From: an uncultured Acidobacteriota bacterium
GTDB lineage: Bacteria > Acidobacteriota > UBA6911 > RPQK01 > JAJDTT01
Length of the DNA stretch: 64,000 nucleotides
Assembly: GCA_951812665.1 (NCBI GenBank)
Contig: CATOST010000030.1
Location: 62,001-126,000, forward strand
Direction: 5' to 3'
The notes beneath the pieces are model-generated. The model ran no database searches, had not been told where the DNA came from, and saw nothing but the letters and a program-made list of their open reading frames with translations. The number at the start of each line of letters is the position of its first letter. The stretch's first letter is position 1. Positions 24,759 through 32,444 of the stretch are shown piece by piece. The translations under genes and the position numbers were made by a program.

Positions 24759-24850
24759 TTTCAAGCCCTCGGTTTTGTGTAAGTCGTTTGTTTGTTTTTG
24801 TTTAGCACCAATAGACTACCAAACGACTATGACAAAATCGGGGCTTGAAA
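24759..24850. repeat. 31-base imperfect inverted repeat upstream of the transposase
   Basis: TTTCAAGCCCTCGGTTTTGT and AGTCGTTTG (24759-24790) mirror CAAACGACT and ACAAAATCGGGGCTTGAAA (24820-24850), with about 30 bases between. It starts one base before the transposase ATG, so it would fold in the leader or bind a regulator. It is internal to the terminal repeats. Confidence 0.7.
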
Positions 24851-24903
24851 ATGCCATCTAACTCCCTATTTCCCAATTACTTACGGGTTTCCGGATGAGA
24901 ACT

Positions 24904-24907
24904 ATCT
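24904..24907. repeat. target-site duplication ATCT, right
   Basis: ATCT immediately right of the terminal repeat, three bases before the integrase ATG at 24,911; matches the left copy. Confidence 0.75.
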
Positions 24908-24910
24908 AAT

Positions 24911-25894
24911 ATGAACGCCCAAGATCTCGTCCCAAAAACTCCCGATTCACTCGCCGAAACAGATCTCGAAGGGGCCTTCCCGGCGGTTCTCGCGCGGGCC
25001 GGAAAGGCGGCCTGCTTTGCGGCCGACGAGTTCTTCCGGGCACGGCTCTCGAACCCGCACACTCGGACCGCCTACGCCCATCAGGTGAGTCGGTTCCTCA
25101 CCTGGTGCGAGGAGGAGGGGCTGGAGCTCCACCAGGTGACACCCGGGCTGGCCGGCCGGTTCCTGGAGGAGCTCCCCTACAGAGCGCCGACCAAGAACCA
25201 AGCGCTGGCGGCGCTCCGGCACTTCTTCGATGTCCTGGTGGCCCGGCATGCGGTGGTATTGAATCCGTTTCATTCGGTCCGGGGGGTGCGTCACCCGTTC
25301 GACGAGGGCCGGACGCCCGAGGCGAGTGTCAAGCAGGCGCGTCGGCTCCTCGTCTCCATCAAGACGGATAATGTATACGGGCTTCGGGACCGGGCGGTCC
25401 TGGGGACGCTCATCTACACCGGCGCCCGGGTCGGGGCCATCAGCCGGCTCCGGATCCAGGACCTGCGCGATCATGGCAACCACCGGGCGCTGCAGTTTGC
25501 CGAGAAGGGGGGCAAGTCGCGGGAGATCCCGGTGCGCCATGATCTCGACGAGTGGATCGCGGCCTACCTCGAAGGGGCGGGGCTGATGGATGCGCCCAAG
25601 GGGTCGTGGTTGTTTCGCGCCGGGCAGCGCCGCGGCTCTCCGCTCACCGAACGGGCCATGTCGCCGCTCGCCGTGCAGCTGATGCTTAAGCGGCGCCTGA
25701 AGGCCGCCGGCCTGCCGGAGATCCTCTCGCCCCACTCGTTCCGGGTCCTCGTGGTCACGGATCTGCTCTCCCAGAACGTGCCGCTCGAAGACGTCCAGTA
25801 CTTGGCCGGGCACGCCCACCCCCGCACCACCCAGATCTACGACCGGCGACGCCGACGCGTCTCCCGCAACCTCGTCGAGCGGATCTCGGTCTGA
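24911..25894 (+). CDS. tyrosine-family site-specific integrase
   Basis: 327 residues. The N-terminal SAM-like DNA-binding domain spans about residues 30-115 (RLSNPHTRTAYAHQVSRFL, NQALAALRHFFDVL). The catalytic domain follows with Arg in TGARVGAISRLR, the HSFR box (PHSFRVLVVTDLL, where HxLR is usual), His in LAGHAHPRTTQIYDR, and the nucleophile Tyr in that same segment. It appears intact, but its upstream region was cut by an insertion sequence, so expression now depends on whatever the IS end supplies. A broken paralogue is at 17,408. It probably drove the mobile element to which tail copy B belongs. Confidence 0.9.
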   Translation: MNAQDLVPKTPDSLAETDLEGAFPAVLARAGKAACFAADEFFRARLSNPHTRTAYAHQVSRFLTWCEEEGLELHQVTPGLAGRFLEELPYRAPTKNQALAALRHFFDVLVARHAVVLNPFHSVRGVRHPFDEGRTPEASVKQARRLLVSIKTDNVYGLRDRAVLGTLIYTGARVGAISRLRIQDLRDHGNHRALQFAEKGGKSREIPVRHDLDEWIAAYLEGAGLMDAPKGSWLFRAGQRRGSPLTERAMSPLAVQLMLKRRLKAAGLPEILSPHSFRVLVVTDLLSQNVPLEDVQYLAGHAHPRTTQIYDRRRRRVSRNLVERISV

Positions 25895-25901
25895 AATCGC
25901 T

Positions 25902-26158
25902 CTTTTCACCAGGTCGACCAATTAGCCGGCCGGGGCGAGACCTGGACCCACGATTTCGCCCGCGATGGGTCCGGATCCCATCCTCGAAGTGTGGATCTCG
26001 CGGCTCACAAAACAGCCGGTTTCCGCTTGAAGAACTCCCCCGCTTCCCCACGAGACGCTGGCGGATCCCGGACGACGTCCAAGGACCTATATCTAACCCT
26101 TCGCACCGAGCTTTCAGGCCAACACAGGCCGCCTACGGCGATCTATTTTCTCCGGATC
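25902..26158. repeat. integrase-tail homology, copy B
   Basis: Starts eight bases after the integrase stop with CTTTTCACCAGGTCGACCA and ends with CCCTTCG, TTTCAGGCCAACACAGGCCG, CTACGGCG and TCCGGATC. The same blocks occur at 20,137-20,483. Beyond it, the MmeI-like fragment begins at once, so the tail seems to mark the end of the integrated element. Confidence 0.65.
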
Positions 26159-26684
26159 GGGTCGATGTGGAAAAGTCGCGTGGCTCGAAGATTCCGGTGT
26201 CATAAGCAAACAGACAGAACACCGTGCGCACCAGGAACACTCCCAAGTTGTGCTCCGCGTAACCGGACGTCTGGAGCTCATCGTGCAAGTTTCCCATTGC
26301 ATCCGCGACCTGGATGTTGACCGGATCCTGATCTCGAAAGCTGCGCCGTTGGACACCCAGAATGAAGCCGAATTTCTCAACGTGGGCGGGGAGATCCGCC
26401 AGGGCAAAAGAGACCTTTTCTCTCTCGCCGAGATCGTGGAATTCGAAGGTTTGAAAGTCGCTGACCAGGATGTAGCGGGGTTGCTCTCTCTCAGGAGGAC
26501 CGTCGAAATACTCGCCGGCCTGCTCATAGGCGCGTGACAGATCCCGGCCGGCGCTCTTTTGCTCGACGATCAGGACGCCTGGCCAGAACAGGTCAATGAA
26601 TCCGGAACTGTTATCCAGCCGTCGCACATGCTCTTCATAACGCGCGACAGTCCGCCGGCGAACCCCAAAATTCTTGAAAAAATC
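26133..26684 (-). pseudogene. N-terminal nuclease part of an MmeI-like type IIL restriction-modification protein
   Basis: About 180 codons in the frame that reads FFKNFGVRRRTVARYEEHVR then FIDLFWPGVLIVEQKSAGRD (D..ExK nuclease core), RPRYILVSDFQTFEFHDL-like segments, and ends at YDTGIFEPRDF. Members of this family are about 900 residues or more, with methyltransferase and target-recognition domains that are missing here. The 3' side stops at the integrase tail repeat; the 5' side is fused to a piece of Mrr. It should be non-functional or at most a stray nuclease domain. Confidence 0.75.
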
Positions 26685-27286
26685 ATTAATCCCACCATCA
26701 CCAGAGCGCCCGATCACCTGTCCCATCGTGGCGTCGCCTCCGCCATAGCCCATGGCGATCAGCAGATCCTTTACCACCTGTTCGAGAAACTTGGGTCCCC
26801 CTTCCGGAGCCGGTCCAGCACCTCCGTCTCAAGGGCCTCGCGCAACTGCCGGGTGACGTCCTCCAAGACCTCCTCCGGCGTCTTCACCGGCTCGCCCTGG
26901 CCACCGCCGGGAGAAGGCCCAGGTGCCGGCGTATTCGTTCTGCGCTGAGAACGCCACTTGGCAAACGCCGGGTATCCTTCGAGAAGCTTGATATCGATCC
27001 GTGCTGGCGCTTGATCAAGCAACTGCGTGCCTTGCGTTGCCACTCGATAGACGCCGCGGCGAACCCTCTCGACTAGACCTGCTCGGGTCATATAAGACAC
27101 CGCCCAAGCGAGACGATTCGAAAACACCGCCTGTTGCCCACTCGGGAGCAACTCCTGGAGATCCTCGGCCGTTAGCCCCTCGGTGGCGGCAACTCTTCTG
27201 CGAATCTCGGAGAGCCGTGTTTCTCCACCAGCGGATAGCGCCTTGAGGGCCGGCAACATCAGCGTTTGAAAGTCAGGAACGGGCAT
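26685..27286 (-). pseudogene. mrr: mrr-type restriction endonuclease, frameshifted and truncated
   Basis: The Mrr N-terminal domain is intact: MPVPDFQTLMLPALKAL, LPSGQQAVFSNRLAWAVSYM, IDVKLLEG-like IDIKLLEGYP. After a linker, the frame runs out at DPSFSNRW, whereas the shifted frame reads FLEQVVKDLLIAMGYGG and GRSGDGGI, the start of the catalytic domain. One base was lost or gained near 26,795. At GDGGI the match switches to an MmeI-like protein. The catalytic PD-(D/E)xK residues after GDGGID are gone. The start overlaps the higA-like gene by 14 bases. Confidence 0.75.
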
Positions 27287-27611
27287 CGATCCTGTTTCCT
27301 GCAATCGGCGTCATCGTTTCCCGAGGCTGGACGCGCTCGGCAATCAGGCGCCCAGCCTTGATCTCTTCCCGCCGTAGCTCCCAGGTCTTCTGCAGGTTCA
27401 CCCAGACCTGCGGTGTCGTCCCAAAGTAGCGCGCCAGGCGCAATGCCGTGTTGGCCGTCACACCCCGCTGTCCATTCAGGATCGCCGTGATTCGATTCAC
27501 GGGCACGCCCAACTCTTTCGACAGTGCATTGGCCGACAAACCAAGCGCGTCCAGTTCGTCCCGCAAGATCTCTCCCGGGTGCACCGGTCGCATCCCATTA
27601 TTGAAGCTCAT
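27273..27611 (-). CDS. higA: HigA-family antitoxin
   Basis: 112 residues from MSFNNGMRPVHPGEILRDEL. The helix-turn-helix (LSANALSKELGVPVNRITAI followed by NGQRGVTANTALRLARYFG) is the standard HigA/VapI form that neutralises HigB and represses the operon. A longer frame from 27,698 would overlap the toxin gene and is rejected. It lies 13 bases after the toxin, giving toxin-antitoxin order, which is the usual hig arrangement. Confidence 0.88.
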   Translation of the reverse strand: MSFNNGMRPVHPGEILRDELDALGLSANALSKELGVPVNRITAILNGQRGVTANTALRLARYFGTTPQVWVNLQKTWELRREEIKAGRLIAERVQPRETMTPIAGNRIDARS

Positions 27612-27624
27612 CGCCTCGACCTCC

Positions 27625-27903
27625 TCAGTGATAATCCACGATCTCGACTTCGTAGGGTCCATCCTCTCCCCAGCGAAAACAGATTCGCCACTGTGCATTG
27701 ATCCGGATGCTGTACTGGCCGGCCCGGTTGCCGCGAAGCGCCTCCAAGCGGTTGCTGGGCAATCCGGCCAAGTCCCGGAGCGACTCCGCGTTGTCCAACA
27801 CGGTGAGCCGGCGCACGGCCTGATCCGCGAATCCGTGGAACGCGGCCACCCGACGGCCCTCGAAGAAGCGCCGGGTACTTCGGTCGCTAAAGCTTCGGAT
27901 CAT
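27625..27903 (-). CDS. higB: HigB/RelE-family toxin
   Basis: 92 residues: MIRSFSDRSTRRFFEGRRV, then RLEALRGNRAGQYSIRINAQ and WRICFRW..GPYEVEIVDYH. This is the RelE-fold ribosome-dependent mRNA interferase of the HigB type, with the conserved RINxQWRICF core and terminal DYH. It heads a higBA operon and diverges from the DUF4268 gene. Confidence 0.9.
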   Translation of the reverse strand: MIRSFSDRSTRRFFEGRRVAAFHGFADQAVRRLTVLDNAESLRDLAGLPSNRLEALRGNRAGQYSIRINAQWRICFRWGEDGPYEVEIVDYH

Positions 27904-28110
27904 GGGCCGATAGAGTACCGATCTTTATGATATCCGTAAACCGTCACGAACGGAACGATACCGGCCACAGGAGAGGGGGAACGGGCAGGAATCTAACGTT
28001 TCGAAGATGTGCTGTCTTCGGAGCGATCCCCCGGCCAGGGATCGACCACCCGGAAGTCCAGACGGCGGACCAGAGACCGGTTCCAGAACTCTCAGAGAGA
28101 AGGAGACGGA

Positions 28111-28917
28111 ATGACCACTCAACTTGGACACCTGGAGCCTGTAGATCACCGAACCATCTGGCCCGACGAGGGGAGAGACTTCACCCCCTGGCTTTCCAAT
28201 AATCTCGACGTGTTGGGGAAAACACTTGCGATTGACCTGGAGCTAGACGGGACGGAGCAGTGGGTGGGCCGGTTTAAGGCGGACATCATTGCCAAGGAAG
28301 TTAGCACTGGCGACACCGTGCTGATTGAGAATCAACTGGAGAAGACTGACCACTCCCATCTCGGTCAGTTGCTGACTTATGCGGCGGGGTTGCAAGCTGT
28401 CACCGTTGTCTGGATTGCTGCGGAAGTCCAGGACGAACATCGGGCGACTCTCGATTGGCTGAACGAGATCACCGACGAGAGCTTCCGGTTCTTCGGTCTA
28501 GAAATCGAGCTATGGCGCATCAAGAATTCTCTCCCTGCACCAAGGTTGGGCATCATCTCAAAGCCAAATAACTGGTCGCGGGTGACGCGAAAGGCAGCTC
28601 GGGACGTGGATGATGCTGATCTGACAGAAATGAAAAGTCTGCAGCTAACCTACTGGGACGCGTTCCACGAGGTGCTCAAAGCAGCGGGCGGTCCGATTTC
28701 AGGCAACAGGAAGCCACAGCCGCAATCCTGGATGACTTGGGGAGTGGGACGTGGCTTTTCTAGCGTGAGTGCAGTGATGAAAACTAAGGATCGCCGAGTT
28801 CAGGCTGAATTATACATCTCGGGAGCGAACGCAAAGTCGTTTTTTGGGCTTCTCGAACAGCAGAAAGATGAAATCGAACAAGATCTCGGACCTCCGGTGG
28901 AGAAACGGCCGATCTGA
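28111..28917 (+). CDS. DUF4268-domain protein, slightly short at the C terminus
   Basis: 268 residues from the ATG at 28,111, preceded by GAAGGAGACGGA. The N-terminal half has a nuclease-like alpha/beta pattern (VGRFKADIIAKEVSTGDTVL, IENQLEKTDHSHLGQLLTYA) resembling DUF91/PD-(D/E)xK relatives with IENQ in place of the ExK. The DUF4268 part follows (LTYWDAFHEVLKAAGG.. LYISGANAKSFFGLLEQQKD). It stops at LGPPVEKRPI, before the tail that many family members have, so a late truncation is possible. The family is common near phage-defence genes; the function is unknown. Confidence 0.75.
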   Translation: MTTQLGHLEPVDHRTIWPDEGRDFTPWLSNNLDVLGKTLAIDLELDGTEQWVGRFKADIIAKEVSTGDTVLIENQLEKTDHSHLGQLLTYAAGLQAVTVVWIAAEVQDEHRATLDWLNEITDESFRFFGLEIELWRIKNSLPAPRLGIISKPNNWSRVTRKAARDVDDADLTEMKSLQLTYWDAFHEVLKAAGGPISGNRKPQPQSWMTWGVGRGFSSVSAVMKTKDRRVQAELYISGANAKSFFGLLEQQKDEIEQDLGPPVEKRPI

Positions 28918-29295
28918 GGAAACCAGAGCCACCGGTTGTCCTTCCAGACCCGGGACGGCTGGCGCGTGACCACGATCAGGTCGCCCACATGAACCGTGAG
29001 GCGATCCTGCGATTTCTCGGACGCCGCACCAACCGGAGAGAAGAGGATGACTATCGACGCCAGGATCCAGATTGCCGAAAACGGGGCGCCTCCCGCAGCG
29101 GAGGCGAATGGCCGCGTTTTGCACATGGCTATAGGTCATTCCTTTCTGACGGGGAGTGTATCGAGGCGGAAAAACTGGGACAACGGCGACGGTGCCGACT
29201 TGACGAGTTTCTTTCCGCCGCCTATTGTGACCAAGTTGGTCATGAACAAGAAGAACCTCACGGATTACTCTCGTCGGACTAGGCAGGACGGTTCG
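28918..29295. other. stretch without a confident gene
   Basis: A minus-strand frame (28800-29126) shows a hydrophobic N-terminal stretch (IWILASIVILFSPVGAAS) and then TVHVGDLIVVTRQPSR, which could be a fragment of an exported protein. It runs antisense into the DUF4268 gene and has no clear ribosome binding site. Nothing else is supported here. Confidence 0.35.
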
Positions 29296-29556
29296 ATGCG
29301 GCTTCACGGCTGGAAGTTGGGAGAGGCCAAAGCCAAGTTCAGCCGCGTCGTCCGCCTCGCCGCCTCCGGCCAGCCGCAACGGGTGACGGTCCGCGGCAAG
29401 GATGCGGTCGTCATCGTCGCAGCGGACGAGTTCGAAAGACTCCGTGCCCGAGCCGCGGCGGAGAGCCTCCATGAATTGTTGTGTCAATCCCCATTGAACC
29501 GCTTGGATTTCGACGATGAGGGGGTGCGGAGTCCGGTCCGTGAGGTCGAGTTGTGA
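29296..29556 (+). CDS. Phd/YefM-family antitoxin
   Basis: 86 residues: MRLHGWKLGEAKAKFSRVVR then VTVRGKDAVVIVAADEFERL, the standard Phd DNA-binding fold that neutralises the toxin encoded next and autoregulates. The upstream frame is open to 28,996 but homology begins at this ATG. Its stop overlaps the toxin start by four bases (GTGA). Confidence 0.88.
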   Translation: MRLHGWKLGEAKAKFSRVVRLAASGQPQRVTVRGKDAVVIVAADEFERLRARAAAESLHELLCQSPLNRLDFDDEGVRSPVREVEL

Positions 29557-29978
29557 ATGGTTGGCTGCTCGACACCAACGTTGTGTCCGAGTTGCGCAAG
29601 ATCCGGCCCAACCGACGGGTGAAGGAATGGTCCGACGCGCAGGCGGCAGACACCTTCTTTCTGAGCACCATCACGATTACCGAGATCCGATTCGGGGTCG
29701 AGCGACAGACAGAGCCCAGTTTTCGCCGGGAGCTCCAGGACTGGCTTGACCACCGGCTGAGACCCTGGTTCGCGGGACGGATTCTGCCCGTGGACGAGGA
29801 CGTGATCCTGGAATGGCGTCGAATGGTCGCGCGCGGGAAAGAGAGGGCGTTGACGTTCAGCCAGCCCGACCTCTTCATCGCCGCCACTGCAAAGGTGTAT
29901 TCGCTGACGCTTTGTACGCGGAACGAGAAGGATTTCGCCAGGACGAGCATCCCGGTCTTCAATCCCTGGTCCGCATGA
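29553..29978 (+). CDS. VapC/FitB-type PIN-domain toxin
   Basis: 141 residues from a GTG start coupled to the antitoxin stop. The PIN-domain acidic residues are in LLDTNVVSELRK (residue 7), ITEIRFGVE and FSQPDLFIAATA, with a terminal NEKDF motif, so an Mg-dependent ribonuclease is expected. It forms the second toxin-antitoxin pair of the island and is its last gene on the right. Confidence 0.9.
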   Translation: MNGWLLDTNVVSELRKIRPNRRVKEWSDAQAADTFFLSTITITEIRFGVERQTEPSFRRELQDWLDHRLRPWFAGRILPVDEDVILEWRRMVARGKERALTFSQPDLFIAATAKVYSLTLCTRNEKDFARTSIPVFNPWSA

Positions 29979-30106
29979 TTCCGGAAACATGGCGGCGGGA
30001 AACCAGCTCGAGCCTCGAAGCTTTATGGAGCGAACGTCGGATTTCGGACGTGATGACCGTGGTGCCCAGTTCGTGAACGCCGCCGGGACACGGGGTAAAT
30101 CGACGG

Positions 30107-31174
30107 TTAGAACCGCTCCGGACAGGGAACACCCAGCTCGGCCGAGAGGCGCTCCAAAGTCTTCCAGGTGGCCGCTTCCAGGCGGACTCCTTCGCGGAGA
30201 CTCTTCTGGACCATTCTCCAGTCCGGTTCGCCGGGTACCAGGACCTCGTCGAATCCCGGCGCCAGCTCCGAGGACTTCAACTGGCCCACGTAATCCTGGA
30301 CCCGCCCCAGAAAGGTTTCCGGTTCCATGAAATGCTCCACCGAAAGGGCCAGGAAGAAGTGACCCGTGTCCTGTGGCTCCTCCTCAGGGGGATGAGTCGT
30401 TATGTGACGTCCGAAAAGAGCCCCGGTTAACACGCCACTCAGAATGTCCACCATCACTGCCAGCCCGTACCCCTTGTGATTCCCCATCGGGGCCGGCATC
30501 CCCCGGACGACCTCCACGGGGTCGGTGGTGGGAACCCCCTTCCGGTCCAGCACCCAATCATCCGGGATCGGCTCTCCCCGGAGCAGGGTCACCATGATCT
30601 TTCCCCAGGCGGCGCGGCTGAGGGCGATGTCGATCATGACCGGAAACTCGGCGCCAGTGGGTACCGCGATGGCCAGGGGATTGGTTCCGTAGGTGGGTGT
30701 GGAGCCGCCCCACGGCGCCATGCAGGCGCCGGTGTTGCTGACGGCGAGTCCGATCAGACCTTGATCCGCGGCCATGCGCGCGTAATAGCCGGCGGTCCCG
30801 AAGTGATTGGACCGGAACACGCCCGCCGCCGCGACCCCGGACTCCCGGGCCCGGGCGCAGGCAAGTGACATGGCCCGGTGGCTTGCCACCTGTCCGGGTC
30901 CTCGATCCGCATCCAGAAGGAGAACGGCGCCGCGGTCGGAGACGACCCGCACATCAGGCCGGGGGTTGACTCCTCCCTTCTGGACGCGTCCCACCAGGAA
31001 GTCCAGGAAGGACAGGCCGTGGGAAGAGACGCCCCTGAGATCGGCGTCCAACAGGTTGTCGACCACACGCCGGGTCGCGGATGGACCGAGACCGGCCCGT
31101 TCCAGCAGATGGGTGGCAAAGTCCCTCAAATCCTCGGCTCTGGCCCGTCTTCCCTTCCCCTGTGGATCCGTCAT
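30107..31174 (-). CDS. Ldh2-family malate/lactate-type dehydrogenase
   Basis: 355-residue NAD(P)-dependent 2-hydroxyacid dehydrogenase of the malate/L-sulfolactate/ureidoglycolate group. Family marks are DLRGVSSHGLSFLDFLVGRV (residues 49-68), the active-site His region FRSNHFGTAGYYA, TPTYGTNPLAIAVPT, and NHKGYGLAVMVDILSG. The exact substrate is not decidable from sequence. It follows the amidohydrolase in the same direction after about 40 bases, hinting at a small catabolic operon for a hydroxyacid or ureide. Confidence 0.88.
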   Translation of the reverse strand: MTDPQGKGRRARAEDLRDFATHLLERAGLGPSATRRVVDNLLDADLRGVSSHGLSFLDFLVGRVQKGGVNPRPDVRVVSDRGAVLLLDADRGPGQVASHRAMSLACARARESGVAAAGVFRSNHFGTAGYYARMAADQGLIGLAVSNTGACMAPWGGSTPTYGTNPLAIAVPTGAEFPVMIDIALSRAAWGKIMVTLLRGEPIPDDWVLDRKGVPTTDPVEVVRGMPAPMGNHKGYGLAVMVDILSGVLTGALFGRHITTHPPEEEPQDTGHFFLALSVEHFMEPETFLGRVQDYVGQLKSSELAPGFDEVLVPGEPDWRMVQKSLREGVRLEAATWKTLERLSAELGVPCPERF

Positions 31175-31216
31175 CGGCCCTCCGTAGCCCTTTAAGCTGT
31201 ATGCGACGGGTCCTTC

Positions 31217-32248
31217 CTATGTTCCGGACCCGTTGGCGGCACCCTCATCCTCCAGGATCCCCAATGCTGTGGCCGCGTTCCGCCAGAAGATGCCCTCGAT
31301 GTCCGATTTGGACAGCTGCGCAACCTCGGCGGCATCCCGCAAGGACAGGAGCTGTTCATAGACCGACAGCACGGGCCGTCCGTCGCAGTGGGGGAACTTG
31401 AGGCTGCCGTCGTCGGCGTCGTAGTGCTGCCAGGATCGGCCCAGCGCCGCGTAGTGACCGTGAAAAAAGGCGGCGCCGACGCCGTCCGAACCCCAGAAGA
31501 TCCGCTTCGGATCCTCCTTGGTCAGAAGCGTAATGTAGGGACGCACGTCGGTCACTGCGGAGGTGTCGTAGTGGATGTTGGGCAGATCCCGCAACCGCTC
31601 CACCGCCTGCCGAATGGGCCAGTAGGTGAAGCTGCGGGCGCAATGGGCCAGCAACCACTTGATCCTGGGGTAACGCTTGGTGGTGTATTCCGTCAGGTCA
31701 TCCAGATTCCACTCGTCGGCACAGCCGTGAAAGCGCGACAGGTGCATGGTGACCCAGAGACCGTAATGGTCCGCCAACTCCATCTGTTCGTGGGGCAGGA
31801 ACTCGTGGATCCGGCATTGGGCGATGTCTCCGGTCACCGAATAGGTGCGGTACGGTTTCAGCCCGATGAACTGAGGGTGCCGAAGATCCCTTTCAATGTC
31901 CTCAGTCCGACAGGAGGGCGTGACCAGCCGGTTATAGCGGATGCCCGGCACACCGTCGATCTCCCTGCGGACCGTATCCACGTGCCGGGTTACGTCGATG
32001 CCTACCACGGGCATGCCCAGGATCAAATACTGCATCCGGCGGCCGGGATAGAGCACCCGGGCCCAGTCGTTCAGAGTGGCGAGCCCCGCGTCGTCCCGCG
32101 TCCCTTGCGGGGGCGGGACGGGAAAATCGGAAGCCCAGTAGAAGTGAATGTGCGCGTCCAGTATCCGGTTGGGAACGAATTCGCTCAGTTCCTCTTCCCA
32201 GATCTGCCGGTCGCAGTCTCGGTAGTCGATGGTCGAATGATCCTTCAT
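31217..32248 (-). CDS. amidohydrolase-2 family metal-dependent hydrolase
   Basis: 343 residues, a TIM-barrel hydrolase. The N-terminal metal motif is LDAHIHFYW (residues 30-38), followed by LWVTMHLSRF, the barrel His in KWLLAHCARS, and the late Asp in IFWGSDGVG. Relatives are decarboxylases or lactonases; the substrate is unknown. It is divergent from the cysteine synthase gene, with 196 bases between the starts. Confidence 0.82.
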   Translation of the reverse strand: MKDHSTIDYRDCDRQIWEEELSEFVPNRILDAHIHFYWASDFPVPPPQGTRDDAGLATLNDWARVLYPGRRMQYLILGMPVVGIDVTRHVDTVRREIDGVPGIRYNRLVTPSCRTEDIERDLRHPQFIGLKPYRTYSVTGDIAQCRIHEFLPHEQMELADHYGLWVTMHLSRFHGCADEWNLDDLTEYTTKRYPRIKWLLAHCARSFTYWPIRQAVERLRDLPNIHYDTSAVTDVRPYITLLTKEDPKRIFWGSDGVGAAFFHGHYAALGRSWQHYDADDGSLKFPHCDGRPVLSVYEQLLSLRDAAEVAQLSKSDIEGIFWRNAATALGILEDEGAANGSGT

Positions 32249-32444
32249 TTGCTGCTCCCGAGTTCCGATGAAGCCGGTATGAAGGAGACGCTGAGGAACG
32301 ACTCCTCTTTGGCCGCGACATACGTTACCTTGGTCCGTGACACGAATCCACCAGGGATCGGAATTCCGTGGGGGCTCCTCCGGGGATGGGATCGAACCGG
32401 GAGACCGGCCGCGCGGTCGACCGGTTTATTCGAGCGGAAACGAG

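Larger units (their letters stand above)
23251..24903. mobile_element. ISNCY-type insertion sequence, complete but with a disabled transposase
   Basis: Bounded by perfect 16-base terminal inverted repeats: AGTTCTCATCCGGAAA at 23251-23266 and its complement at 24888-24903, flanked by ATCT on both sides. Length 1653 bases. It separates the integrase gene at 24,911 from its upstream palindrome. The single transposase gene on the minus strand carries a nonsense codon. Confidence 0.88.

Noticed and set aside
28800..29126. Minus-strand exported protein overlapping the DUF4268 gene
   Set aside because: Hydrophobic N terminus is suggestive, but it runs antisense into a better gene, lacks a ribosome binding site and matches no family.
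32375..32410. GGTTCGATCCC on the minus strand as a tRNA T-loop
   Set aside because: The flanking bases do not pair as a T-stem and there is no acceptor or anticodon arm.
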